A stretch of DNA of 6,196 nt from Bacteroidales bacterium (GCA_007119075.1 SKQJ01000177.1:1-6196), one strand, 5' to 3'; counted from the stretch's first letter, positions 1 through 5,555 are shown. Made by a program: numbers and translations. Notes: generated by a model not told the origin, from the sequence alone.

Positions 1-1
1 A

Positions 2-91
2 GCTTTTCTTCGCGAAAAGGATGATTATCTCTATTTTGAAATGGACGGCGGGGAATACCGGTTTGAAAGCAGCACCGGCACCGGGCGATGA
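2..91 (+). CDS. 3' end of an unidentified protein-coding gene (partial)
   Basis: The second frame is open from the left edge and reads AFLREKDDYLYFEMDGGEYR, then FESSTGTGR and a TGA stop at 89-91. The charged and aromatic composition up to about base 70 looks like genuine protein, whereas the other two plus frames are either stopped at once or run into glycine-rich repeat translation. The start and most of the gene lie outside the window, and the 29 visible residues do not let me name a family. The last residues (roughly GTGR) and the stop are encoded by the first unit of the GC-rich repeat array that begins at about 77, so the native C-terminus may have been replaced or extended by the repeat. 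The gene converges on miaA. I infer that it is coding from composition and layout only. Confidence 0.5.
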   Translation, partial: AFLREKDDYLYFEMDGGEYRFESSTGTGR

Positions 92-142
92 CCCGGGCGG
101 CGAGGGGGGCGACACCGGGCGATAATCCGGGCCGGTGAGGGG
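77..142. repeat. 66-bp direct repeat, copy 1
   Basis: These 66 bases are identical, base for base, to 204-269; the two copies are offset by 127 bp and separated by 61 bp. The match ends on the left at 76 (c against t at 203) and on the right at 143 (g against c at 270). The copy holds two of the short hairpin units described for the whole array. Perfect identity in non-coding DNA points to a recent duplication or active homogenisation. Its left part overlaps the last codons and stop of the upstream gene. Confidence 0.9.
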
Positions 143-186
143 GGCGACAGCGGGCGATAATCCCGGCCGGCGGTTTCTGATCAAAT

Positions 187-200
187 TCCCGCCTGCGGGA
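187..200 (-). terminator. Short palindrome downstream of miaA, weak terminator candidate
   Basis: TCCCGC (187-192) and GCGGGA (195-200) form a perfect inverted repeat around two bases, in the unique stretch between the repeat clusters. Read on the minus strand it is followed by ATTTGATC, a poor T-run, so it could end miaA transcription about 100 bp after the stop. The stem is short and the T-run weak. Confidence 0.25.
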
Positions 201-203
201 GCT

Positions 204-269
204 GGCACCGGGCGATGACCCGGGCGGCGAGGGGGGCGACACCGGGCGATAATCCGGGCCGGTGAGGGG
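204..269. repeat. 66-bp direct repeat, copy 2
   Basis: This is the exact second copy of 77-142. It lies in the convergent gap, ending 31 bp before the miaA stop codon, and overlaps no recognised gene. It contains hairpin units four and five of the array. Unlike copy 1 it is followed by gcgcggggatg rather than by a third hairpin unit, so the duplicated segment was the two-unit block and not the whole array. Confidence 0.9.
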
Positions 270-299
270 CGCGGGGATGCCGGGTGTCAATGACTCCGG

Positions 300-1235
300 C
301 TATGAGCCCCGAAGTCCCGAAATCAGCGAAATCGCTTTCTCAAGCTTTTCTTCCATATCTGCATCAGGATCGAGCCAGTGGATCTCAAAGCCGCTGCGCT
401 CCATTTTCCGGAACCAGGTCATCTGCCTTTTGGCAAACTGGTGGATGGCGATGTTCAGCCGCTGTTTCATCTGGTCAAATTCCAGATTGCCTGTCAGGTA
501 AAGGGTGATGAACTTATATTCAAGTCCGTAGAAGATCAGGTCTTCCGGAGAAATGCCTTTATCGAGCAACCGTCTTACCTCATCGATCATGCCTTCGCCC
601 AGCCTGGAATCAAGCCTCCGGGTGATACGTCTGCGGCGCGTTTCGCGATCGGGGGCGATCCCGAATATTATGTAATCAAACCGGGGGACAGAAACCGCCG
701 GCCGTTTGCCGGCAGCGGCAAATGCCTCAATCTCGATCGCCCTTATCAGCCTTTTTCTTGATGAGGTGTCGGAAACATTATGCAGGGTGCGCATGGAGGC
801 AAGCATGCCCGTGAGCTCTTCATCAGTTCTGAATTCCAGCTCTTTCCGCAAGGCCTTGTCATGGGGAACGGCAACCAGCTCATAGGCCTGCAGCACCGAC
901 TCGATGTACATTCCCGAACCTCCGCACAAAACAGCCCGCTTGCCCCTTCCTGTTATGTCATCAAAGGCCCTGGCAAAATCCCGCTGGTATTCGAAAACAC
1001 TGTACTTGTAGCCGGCATCCGCTATATCGATCAGGTGATACGGGATGTCGGTGCCCCCGACACGGTAATCGGCATAATCCTTGCCCGTTCCGATATCCAT
1101 TTTGCGGTAAACCTGCCTTGAGTCGGCGCTGATGATTTCCGCGCCAAGGGCAAGGGCCAGCCGGGCCGCAAAAGCCGTTTTCCCCGATGCAGTGGGGCCG
1201 AGGACGGTTACAAGGAGCGGAACGGAGCTATTCAT
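300..1235 (-). CDS. miaA: tRNA dimethylallyltransferase (MiaA)
   Basis: MiaA transfers the dimethylallyl group from dimethylallyl diphosphate to N6 of A37 in tRNAs reading UNN codons; the product is usually then methylthiolated by MiaB. It acts in the cytoplasm. The 311-residue protein has the normal full length. Visible motifs are the P-loop GPTASGKT (13-20), ADSRQVY (37-43) with the substrate-binding Asp38, IGTGKDYADY (48-57), CGGSGMYIES (104-113), the NVSDTSSRKRLIRAIEIE segment (153-170) and FAKRQMTWFR (267-276). YGLEYK (236-241) replaces the GYRE-type motif of enterobacterial MiaA; as I recall, this marks a divergent Bacteroidetes clade, and some Bacteroides carry two miaA genes. The ATG at 1233-1235 sits just before the hydrophobic strand leading to the P-loop, so it is well placed. 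No strong Shine-Dalgarno is seen. The TAG stop is at 300-302, 31 bp from the repeat array. Confidence 0.95.
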   Translation of the reverse strand: MNSSVPLLVTVLGPTASGKTAFAARLALALGAEIISADSRQVYRKMDIGTGKDYADYRVGGTDIPYHLIDIADAGYKYSVFEYQRDFARAFDDITGRGKRAVLCGGSGMYIESVLQAYELVAVPHDKALRKELEFRTDEELTGMLASMRTLHNVSDTSSRKRLIRAIEIEAFAAAGKRPAVSVPRFDYIIFGIAPDRETRRRRITRRLDSRLGEGMIDEVRRLLDKGISPEDLIFYGLEYKFITLYLTGNLEFDQMKQRLNIAIHQFAKRQMTWFRKMERSGFEIHWLDPDADMEEKLEKAISLISGLRGS

Positions 1236-1260
1236 TTGCCTGTATCTTTTATTCTTGTAG

Positions 1261-1275
1261 CCCGGGGTGACCGGG
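1261..1275 (-). promoter_or_regulatory. Hairpin in the putative miaA leader
   Basis: CCCGG (1261-1265) and CCGGG (1271-1275) form a five-bp inverted repeat around GGTGA. On the minus strand it would lie 25 nt upstream of the miaA ATG if transcription starts near 1343. It could be a leader hairpin or a chance dyad in an otherwise AT-rich gap. It resembles the CCGGG...CCCGG hairpins of the 80-270 array. Confidence 0.25.
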
Positions 1276-1322
1276 TGCTGTGATTATACCAAATTTTTCA
1301 GGGTAATGTCAAAAAAAACGAA

Positions 1323-1330
1323 TAATTTTG
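1323..1330 (+). promoter_or_regulatory. Candidate Bacteroidetes -7 box for the znu-like operon
   Basis: TAATTTTG fits the Bacteroidetes housekeeping -7 consensus TAnnTTTG exactly. The usual upstream -33 TTTG element is not clear; only a T-rich stretch at 1294-1298 lies roughly where it could be. Transcription starting near 1337 would give a leader of about 40 nt before the ATG at 1380. The position fits the znuA-znuC-znuB operon, which has no other obvious promoter. Confidence 0.4.
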
Positions 1331-1349
1331 AAGTTTGAACCCCCGTATG

Positions 1350-1357
1350 CAAAAATA
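1350..1357 (-). promoter_or_regulatory. Candidate -7 box for miaA
   Basis: The plus-strand CAAAAATA reads TATTTTTG on the minus strand, an exact fit to TAnnTTTG. It would start miaA transcription near 1343, with a leader of about 108 nt. No -33 TTTG is evident upstream on that strand, so this rests on the one box. It lies inside the putative znuA leader, so the two divergent promoters would overlap back to back. Confidence 0.3.
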
Positions 1358-1372
1358 CACTGAAATATACAG
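1353..1372. repeat. Adjacent 10-bp near-repeats before znuA
   Basis: AAATACACTG (1353-1362) is followed directly by AAATATACAG (1363-1372), eight of ten bases matching. The copies are spaced by one helical turn and end seven bases before the znuA ATG, downstream of the candidate promoter. This could be a regulator site or part of the leader. It does not resemble the inverted-repeat Zur/Fur consensus, and chance similarity in AT-rich DNA is possible. Confidence 0.35.
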
Positions 1373-1379
1373 ATAACCG

Positions 1380-2261
1380 ATGATCAGGAAATTTCATAAT
1401 CTAATTATACTTGCCGGCCTGCTGTTCATGCTTGCAGCGTGTTCTGAAAGAGCGGAAGATAGCCGGCCCGTGGTATCGGTCAGCATTCTGCCCCAGCAAT
1501 ACATGGTACAGAGGATAGCCGGCGATAATTTCAGGGTGAACGTTCTTGTCCCCCCCGGAGCGGGCCCGGAAACATATGAGCCCACACCCGGACAGATGAG
1601 GGACGTGGCAAACTCACTGCTCTATTTCAGTGTAGGCTACATTGACTTCGAAAGGACTATCTTTCACAATATGATGAGAGGGAATGACGGTCCGCTAATG
1701 GTGGACACTTCCGAAGGAATGGATATGATAGCCTCCGAGATAGTCGATCACGGCGACCATGTGCATCTGTACGGCGTAGATCCCCATATCTGGCTTTCGG
1801 TTCCGGGTGCAAGGATCCAGGCCGGCAACATGACAAGGGCCCTGATCGGCATTGATCCGGAAAACAGCGATTTTTACCTTGATAATTATGAAGAATTCGC
1901 CGGCGAGCTTGACAGCCTCCATGAATCGCTTACCGAAATGTTTTCCGGCTCAAAACGCAAAACATTTCTTGTTTTTCACCCCGCCCTGGGATATTTTGCG
2001 CGCGATTACGGACTGGAACAGGTCTCGGTGGAGCAGGACGGCAAAAGTCCTACCGCCGCCAACATGAGAAAAATTGTCGACCTGGCCAGGCAGGAAGGGA
2101 TCAGCGATATTTTTATCCAGATGGAGTTTGAGCGCGAAAATGCAAAGGCAGTTGCCCGTGAGCTGGGCGGCAATGTCATTGAAATCAATCCCTTGTCGGC
2201 CGACTGGCTCGGGGCTATTGAAGACCTTGCAAACAAGCTGCACGAGGTGCTGAACAAATGA
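1380..2261 (+). CDS. znuA: Zinc-type ABC transporter substrate-binding lipoprotein (ZnuA-like, cluster A-I)
   Basis: This is the solute-binding component of a Zn2+ (possibly Mn2+) ABC importer, exported and lipid-anchored. The 293 residues start with MIRK, a hydrophobic core (8-20) and the lipobox LAAC with Cys21, so it is a lipoprotein rather than a free periplasmic protein. Family landmarks follow in order: VSVSILPQQYMVQRIAGD (32-49), PETYEPTP (63-70), VDPHIW (133-138, ligand His136), FHPALGYFARDYGLEQ (199-214, ligand His200) and INPLSADW (269-276). Glu64 stands where the first ligand His is usually found (PHxYEP); I recall this as common in Bacteroidetes homologues. A short loop with His124, His127 and His129 precedes His136, as in zinc-type members. 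It is the first gene of the operon, 16 bp before the ATPase gene. The ATG at 1380 gives a perfect signal peptide. The metal specificity is inferred, not proven. Confidence 0.9.
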   Translation: MIRKFHNLIILAGLLFMLAACSERAEDSRPVVSVSILPQQYMVQRIAGDNFRVNVLVPPGAGPETYEPTPGQMRDVANSLLYFSVGYIDFERTIFHNMMRGNDGPLMVDTSEGMDMIASEIVDHGDHVHLYGVDPHIWLSVPGARIQAGNMTRALIGIDPENSDFYLDNYEEFAGELDSLHESLTEMFSGSKRKTFLVFHPALGYFARDYGLEQVSVEQDGKSPTAANMRKIVDLARQEGISDIFIQMEFERENAKAVARELGGNVIEINPLSADWLGAIEDLANKLHEVLNK

Positions 2262-2265
2262 TCTT

Positions 2266-2270
2266 GAGGG
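2266..2270 (+). promoter_or_regulatory. Ribosome binding site of znuC
   Basis: GAGGG lies in the 16-bp gap between the binding-protein stop and the ATPase start, seven bases before the ATG at 2278. It is the clearest Shine-Dalgarno in the window and supports that start codon. Confidence 0.5.
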
Positions 2271-2277
2271 CATTGGG

Positions 2278-3039
2278 ATGGGCAAAATTCTTGAAATAGA
2301 AAATGTATCGGCCGGGTATGGCGAAGAAATTGTTCTTAAGGATGTCAACCTGGTTATTAACGACAATGACTTTATCGGCATTATCGGACCAAACGGCGGA
2401 GGCAAAACCACTCTTCTCAGGTTAATAATCGGGCTGATCCGGCCCTACAGGGGCTCGGTAAAGTTCTTCGACGACAGCAGGGAGAGGTCGGGCGGTTCCA
2501 TTGGATACCTGCCCCAGATAAGCCATACCGACCCGCGGTTCCCCATTTCCGTGATTGACGTGGTGCTTTCCGGACTGATGAGCAAGGAGGGGCTTTTCAG
2601 CCGCTACCCGGCCCGTCTGAAAAGACGTGCCGAAGAGCTTCTGAACCGGCTCGGCATAGAAGATCTGAAGAAGAAAAACATTGGGGAGCTTTCAGGCGGC
2701 CAGCTTCAGCGGGTTTACCTCTGCAGGGCGATTATTTCCTCTCCGCGCCTTCTTATGCTCGATGAGCCCAGCACTTTTGTCGATACGATGTTCGAAACCG
2801 ACTTTTACGGCATCCTCAAACAGCTTAACAGGGACATGGCAATTATAGTTGTTTCCCATGATGTCGGCACCATAAGCTGGTACGTCAAGACGATTGCCTG
2901 CGTGAACAGGAACCTCCATTATCACCCGTCAAATGTTATTACCCAGGAGCAGCTTGCGGCCTATAATTGCCCCATCCAGATCATCACCCACGGCGATATC
3001 CCGCATACCGTCCTGGAAATGCACAAGCACCCGAAATGA
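2278..3039 (+). CDS. znuC: Zinc-type ABC transporter ATP-binding protein (ZnuC-like)
   Basis: This cytoplasmic ATPase powers the metal importer by binding and hydrolysing ATP as a dimer under the permease. All ABC motifs are intact over 253 residues: Walker A GPNGGGKT (37-44), Q-loop Gln80 in GYLPQ, signature LSGGQLQR (138-145), Walker B LLMLDEP (158-164) and the switch His194 in VVSHD. The text FVDTMFETDFYGIL after Walker B, the SWYVKTIACVNRNLHYHPSN region (200-219) and the tail with His238, His243, His249 and His251 are typical, as I recall, of Bacteroidetes metal-transport ATPases. The tail goes beyond the catalytic core and could sense or bind metal, but that is inference. The start is supported by a Shine-Dalgarno at 2266-2270, and the stop overlaps the permease start as ATGA, so translation is probably coupled. 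Confidence 0.93.
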   Translation: MGKILEIENVSAGYGEEIVLKDVNLVINDNDFIGIIGPNGGGKTTLLRLIIGLIRPYRGSVKFFDDSRERSGGSIGYLPQISHTDPRFPISVIDVVLSGLMSKEGLFSRYPARLKRRAEELLNRLGIEDLKKKNIGELSGGQLQRVYLCRAIISSPRLLMLDEPSTFVDTMFETDFYGILKQLNRDMAIIVVSHDVGTISWYVKTIACVNRNLHYHPSNVITQEQLAAYNCPIQIITHGDIPHTVLEMHKHPK

Positions 3040-3896
3040 CAGAAACATTCGTTGAACTTCTGGGCTACCGGTTTTTCTCAAACGCACTGCTCGCCTCTTT
3101 TTTTGCAAGCATAAACTGTGGGATCATAGGAACCTATATCGTTTCAAGGCGCCTGGTTTTTATCAGCGGCGGAATAACCCATACATCTTTCGGGGGGATT
3201 GGCATCGGCTATTTTTTCGGGCTCAACCCAATTATGTCGGCAACGATTTTCGCTGTTCTATCAGCCCTGGGCATCGAATTCCTGGCCAAAAAGGCTGAGA
3301 TTCGCGAAGATTCGCTGATAGGCATTTTCTGGTCGTTCGGCATGGCCCTGGGAATCATTTTCATATATCTTGCCCCGGGATACGCGCCTAACCTGATGGG
3401 CTATCTTTTTGGGAGCCTCCTTACGGTGACATCGCTGGACCTTTACATGATGGCGGGCCTCACCTTAATCGTAACCGGCTTCTTCTACCTGTTTTACAAG
3501 ATAATCCTCTTTATTTCATTCGATCAGGAATATGCCAGGACCCATAAGGCACCGGTGCAGCTTATCAATTATGTACTCATCGGACTGGTGGCCGCAACAA
3601 TCGTTTTGACAATAAAAGTGGCTGGCATTATCCTGGTGATATCGCTTCTGACTATTCCGCAGACTATCGCCAACCTGTTTACCAAGGATTTCAGGAATAT
3701 CATATTTTTATCCATCCCTTTTGCATTCCTTGGGGCATTTGCCGGGCTCCTGCTGTCGTATGCCCTTAATATCCCTTCGGGAGCCTCGATTATTATGGCC
3801 CTTGTTTTAACTTTTATTGCTGCAAAATTGTTGAGTATTGTTATAAACCATATTAAGGTCAGGAAAGCCGTGTCCGGGAATAAAGAAAACAAGTGA
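3036..3896 (+). CDS. znuB: Zinc-type ABC transporter permease (ZnuB-like, ABC-3 family)
   Basis: This inner-membrane permease forms the metal channel of the importer. From the ATG at 3036 the product has 286 residues, the usual family length, with about eight hydrophobic segments (roughly 14-36, 54-80, 93-113, 128-160, 172-192, 194-211, 220-241, 247-270). ABC-3 hallmarks are VSRRLVFISGGITHTSFGG (36-54) and IKVAGIILVISLLTIPQTIA (193-212), with SFDQEYA (161-167) as the probable ATPase-coupling loop. The lysine-rich tail (from 274) should be cytoplasmic. A longer reading frame begins at 2967, but its extra 23 residues are proline/histidine-rich, overlap znuC and are shadow translation. The ATG at 3036 overlaps the ATPase stop as ATGA, a classic coupled start. 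It is the last gene of the operon; no strong terminator follows. Confidence 0.93.
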   Translation: MTETFVELLGYRFFSNALLASFFASINCGIIGTYIVSRRLVFISGGITHTSFGGIGIGYFFGLNPIMSATIFAVLSALGIEFLAKKAEIREDSLIGIFWSFGMALGIIFIYLAPGYAPNLMGYLFGSLLTVTSLDLYMMAGLTLIVTGFFYLFYKIILFISFDQEYARTHKAPVQLINYVLIGLVAATIVLTIKVAGIILVISLLTIPQTIANLFTKDFRNIIFLSIPFAFLGAFAGLLLSYALNIPSGASIIMALVLTFIAAKLLSIVINHIKVRKAVSGNKENK

Positions 3897-3983
3897 CTTT
3901 TGTTTTACAGCGGGACGCTATGGTCCATTACCTGATTCACAAAACATGGAAATTCTATTCACTAAACCAATAAAGCTGCAACT

Positions 3984-5375
3984 ATGCAATATGACCTGAT
4001 AGTTATTGGAAGCGGACCCGGAGGCTATGTAGCCGCCATAAGGGCCAGCCAGTTAAAAATGAAAACGGCGATAGTCGAAAAAGCCGAGCTCGGCGGCGTC
4101 TGCCTGAACTGGGGCTGCATACCCACCAAATCGCTGTTGAAAAGCGCACAGGTTTTCAATTATATAAAGAGCTCCGGAGATTACGGCGTTTCAATCGAAG
4201 GGGACATAAAACCGGACCTGGGCAGGATGATACAGAGAAGCAGGGAATCTGCGGCAACAATGAGCAAGGGGGTTCAGTTCCTGATGAAAAAGAACGGCAT
4301 AGAGCATATTGCAGGATCCGGCAAGCTTGCAGGGAAAAACAAGGTTGAGGTTACCTCCGGCGACAACTCCAAAACCACCCTGGAAGCCAAACACATAATA
4401 ATCGCCACCGGAGCACGGTCGCGCGAGCTGCCCGGACTCCCTCATGACGGCAGCAAAATTATCGGATACAGGAAAGCAATGACACTCGATAAGCTTCCCG
4501 AATCGATGATCGTAGTGGGATCGGGAGCCATCGGAAGCGAATTTGCCTGGTTTTATGCTTCGCTTGGCACCAGGGTTACCCTGGTTGAATACCTGCCCTC
4601 GGTTGTTCCCGGCGAGGACAAGGATGTTTCGGCTCAGCTCGGCCGCTCGTTCAAAAAAATGGGGATCTCCGTAATGACCGGCACATCTGTCGAGAAAGCG
4701 GAAATTTCAGGCAATAAATGCATTGCCTCCGTAAAGTCAAAAAAAGGGGAAGAAACCATTGAGGCGGATATAATCCTTTCGGCTGCAGGGATCACGCCCA
4801 ATACCGAAAACCTCGGACTCGAAGAGTCAGGAGTGGAAATGACCAACGGAAAAATCAAGACAGACCAGTTTTACCGGACAAATTCCGAAGGCATTTATGC
4901 CATTGGGGATGTAGTAGACGGACCGGCTCTTGCCCATGTCGCTTCCGCGGAAGGGATCCTGTGCGTTGAAAAAATAGCCGGGCTGAATCCCGAACCGCTG
5001 AATTATAAAAATATACCGGCCTGCACCTATACCGGTCCGGAAGTCGCATCGGTCGGGATCACCGAACAGGAAGCCAATGAGCAGGGACTGGATGTCAGGA
5101 TAGGGAAATTCCCCTTCACTGCCTCCGGAAAAGCCAGTGCGGCAGGCGAAAGGGAAGGATTTGTAAAACTCATTTTTGATTCAAAATACGGCGAGCTGCT
5201 CGGAGCTCATATGATCGGCGCGAACGTTACAGAAATGATAGCGGAAATAGTGGTTGCAAAAAACCTGGAGACCACTGCCCATGAAATAATTAAATCGGTT
5301 CACCCCCATCCCACCATGTCGGAGGCAATCATGGAAGCTGCTGCCGCGGCATACGGGGAAGTCATTCACATTTAG
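3984..5375 (+). CDS. lpd: Dihydrolipoyl dehydrogenase (E3)
   Basis: This flavoenzyme reoxidises dihydrolipoamide with NAD+, as the E3 part of pyruvate, 2-oxoglutarate or branched-chain dehydrogenase complexes or the glycine cleavage system. Its 463 residues are full length. Landmarks are the FAD motif GSGPGG (9-14) with Glu32 at the end of the second strand, the redox pair Cys40/Cys45 in GGVCLNWGCIPTK (37-49), the NAD motif GSGAIG (179-184), the second FAD motif YAIGDV (305-310) and the C-terminal HPHPTMSE with base His442 and partner Glu447 at the normal spacing. The HPxxE pair and the LNWGCIPTK disulfide segment favour Lpd over mercuric or glutathione reductase. It starts 87 bp after the permease gene; no E1/E2 genes are in view, so its partner complex is unknown. 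The gap shows no clear TAnnTTTG box or Shine-Dalgarno, so promoter and start rest on the protein N-terminus (MQYDLIVIG). Confidence 0.96.
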   Translation: MQYDLIVIGSGPGGYVAAIRASQLKMKTAIVEKAELGGVCLNWGCIPTKSLLKSAQVFNYIKSSGDYGVSIEGDIKPDLGRMIQRSRESAATMSKGVQFLMKKNGIEHIAGSGKLAGKNKVEVTSGDNSKTTLEAKHIIIATGARSRELPGLPHDGSKIIGYRKAMTLDKLPESMIVVGSGAIGSEFAWFYASLGTRVTLVEYLPSVVPGEDKDVSAQLGRSFKKMGISVMTGTSVEKAEISGNKCIASVKSKKGEETIEADIILSAAGITPNTENLGLEESGVEMTNGKIKTDQFYRTNSEGIYAIGDVVDGPALAHVASAEGILCVEKIAGLNPEPLNYKNIPACTYTGPEVASVGITEQEANEQGLDVRIGKFPFTASGKASAAGEREGFVKLIFDSKYGELLGAHMIGANVTEMIAEIVVAKNLETTAHEIIKSVHPHPTMSEAIMEAAAAAYGEVIHI

Positions 5376-5420
5376 CAACTCCGGGCAAAAGATCCTGGAC
5401 TGGCATTGAGGCCGGCCAAG

Positions 5421-5438
5421 CGGGCCCGCGAAGGCCCG
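5421..5438 (+). terminator. GC hairpin after lpd, terminator candidate
   Basis: CGGGCC (5421-5426) and GGCCCG (5433-5438) pair around CGCGAA, 46 bp after the lpd stop. The following bases GGAATAGTTT are only weakly T-rich, so intrinsic termination is uncertain. Its right arm shares three bases with the next hairpin (5436-5452), so the two cannot form together. Confidence 0.3.
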
Positions 5439-5452
5439 GGAATAGTTTCCGG
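5436..5452. repeat. Inverted repeat CCGGGAA / TTTCCGG
   Basis: CCGGGAA (5436-5442) and TTTCCGG (5446-5452) form a seven-pair stem with one G-T pair around the three bases TAG. It is directly followed by GGCGAAAGCC (5451-5460), a tiny GAAA-loop hairpin. It belongs to the dyad-rich gap between two convergent genes and may help end transcription from either side. Confidence 0.45.
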
Positions 5453-5492
5453 CGAAAGCCTGCAAATGTTTCGGCACAAAGCCCGTCAGAGG

Positions 5493-5538
5493 CAACGAAA
5501 CCCGGCGGGGGGCTGCAAAGCTTTCCGGGCCCGCCGGG
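5493..5538 (-). terminator. Terminator candidate for the minus-strand plug gene
   Basis: CCCGGCGGG (5501-5509) and CCCGCCGGG (5530-5538) are a perfect nine-bp inverted repeat around 20 bases. Read on the minus strand, 17 bp after the TAG stop of the plug gene, the stem is followed by TTTCGTT. That makes it the best intrinsic-terminator candidate in the window, although the T-run is interrupted and the loop is long. Confidence 0.4.
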
Positions 5539-5555
5539 CAGACCTGGTTTGCAGC
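5512..5555. repeat. Inverted repeat GCTGCAAA / TTTGCAGC
   Basis: GCTGCAAA (5512-5519) and TTTGCAGC (5548-5555) are perfect eight-bp inverted repeats 28 bases apart. The right arm reaches the last base of the plug gene's stop codon. The arms interleave with the 5501-5538 stem, so the two structures compete. CTGCAAA also occurs at 5460-5466. Confidence 0.4.

Larger units (their letters stand above)
80..270. repeat. Array of five approximately 34-35 bp GC-rich hairpin units
   Basis: Five related units begin at 80, 114, 149, 207 and 241, with general form ACCGGGCGATRAYCCGGG followed by a G-rich tail (gaggggggcgac). Units one and four can fold as CCGGG, loop CGATGA, CCCGG (81-96 and 208-223). Units two and five pair CCGG with CCGG plus a possible G.U pair (115-130 and 242-257). 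Unit three changes both arms and still pairs CGGG with CCCG (151-165). A unique stretch at 174-203 splits the array into three and two units. The array lies between two converging genes, as REP-like or terminator-like elements often do, but no known family is recognisable. There is no CRISPR-like unique spacer pattern. Confidence 0.75.

Noticed and set aside
77..269. Insertion-sequence ends or transposon
   Set aside because: The 66-bp copies are direct, enclose only 61 bp without any transposase frame, and show no target-site duplication.
80..270. CRISPR array
   Set aside because: Units are nearly contiguous with no unique spacers of constant length, and no cas gene is present.
378..1121. 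Plus-strand open frames of 127 and 113 codons (378-761, 780-1121)
   Set aside because: They lie antisense within miaA, which is supported by motifs along its whole length; the translations show no domain and are shadows.
1236..1379. Zur or Fur box for the zinc operon
   Set aside because: I looked for a GATAAT-type inverted repeat and found only weak dyads such as GTAT/ATAC (1345-1358), too short to call.
1950..2411. Minus-strand open frame of 153 codons
   Set aside because: It is antisense to the end of znuA and the start of znuC, both of which have clear family motifs. It has no recognisable domain.
2967..3035. Upstream start for the permease gene
   Set aside because: The extra 23 residues are out-of-frame translation of the ATPase tail. 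The ATG at 3036 overlaps the ATPase stop and gives the normal ABC-3 N-terminus.
3897..3983. Terminator and promoter in the 87-bp gap before lpd
   Set aside because: AGCG/CGCT (3909-3919) is only four pairs with no T-run after it, and no TAnnTTTG box is present, so neither can be supported.
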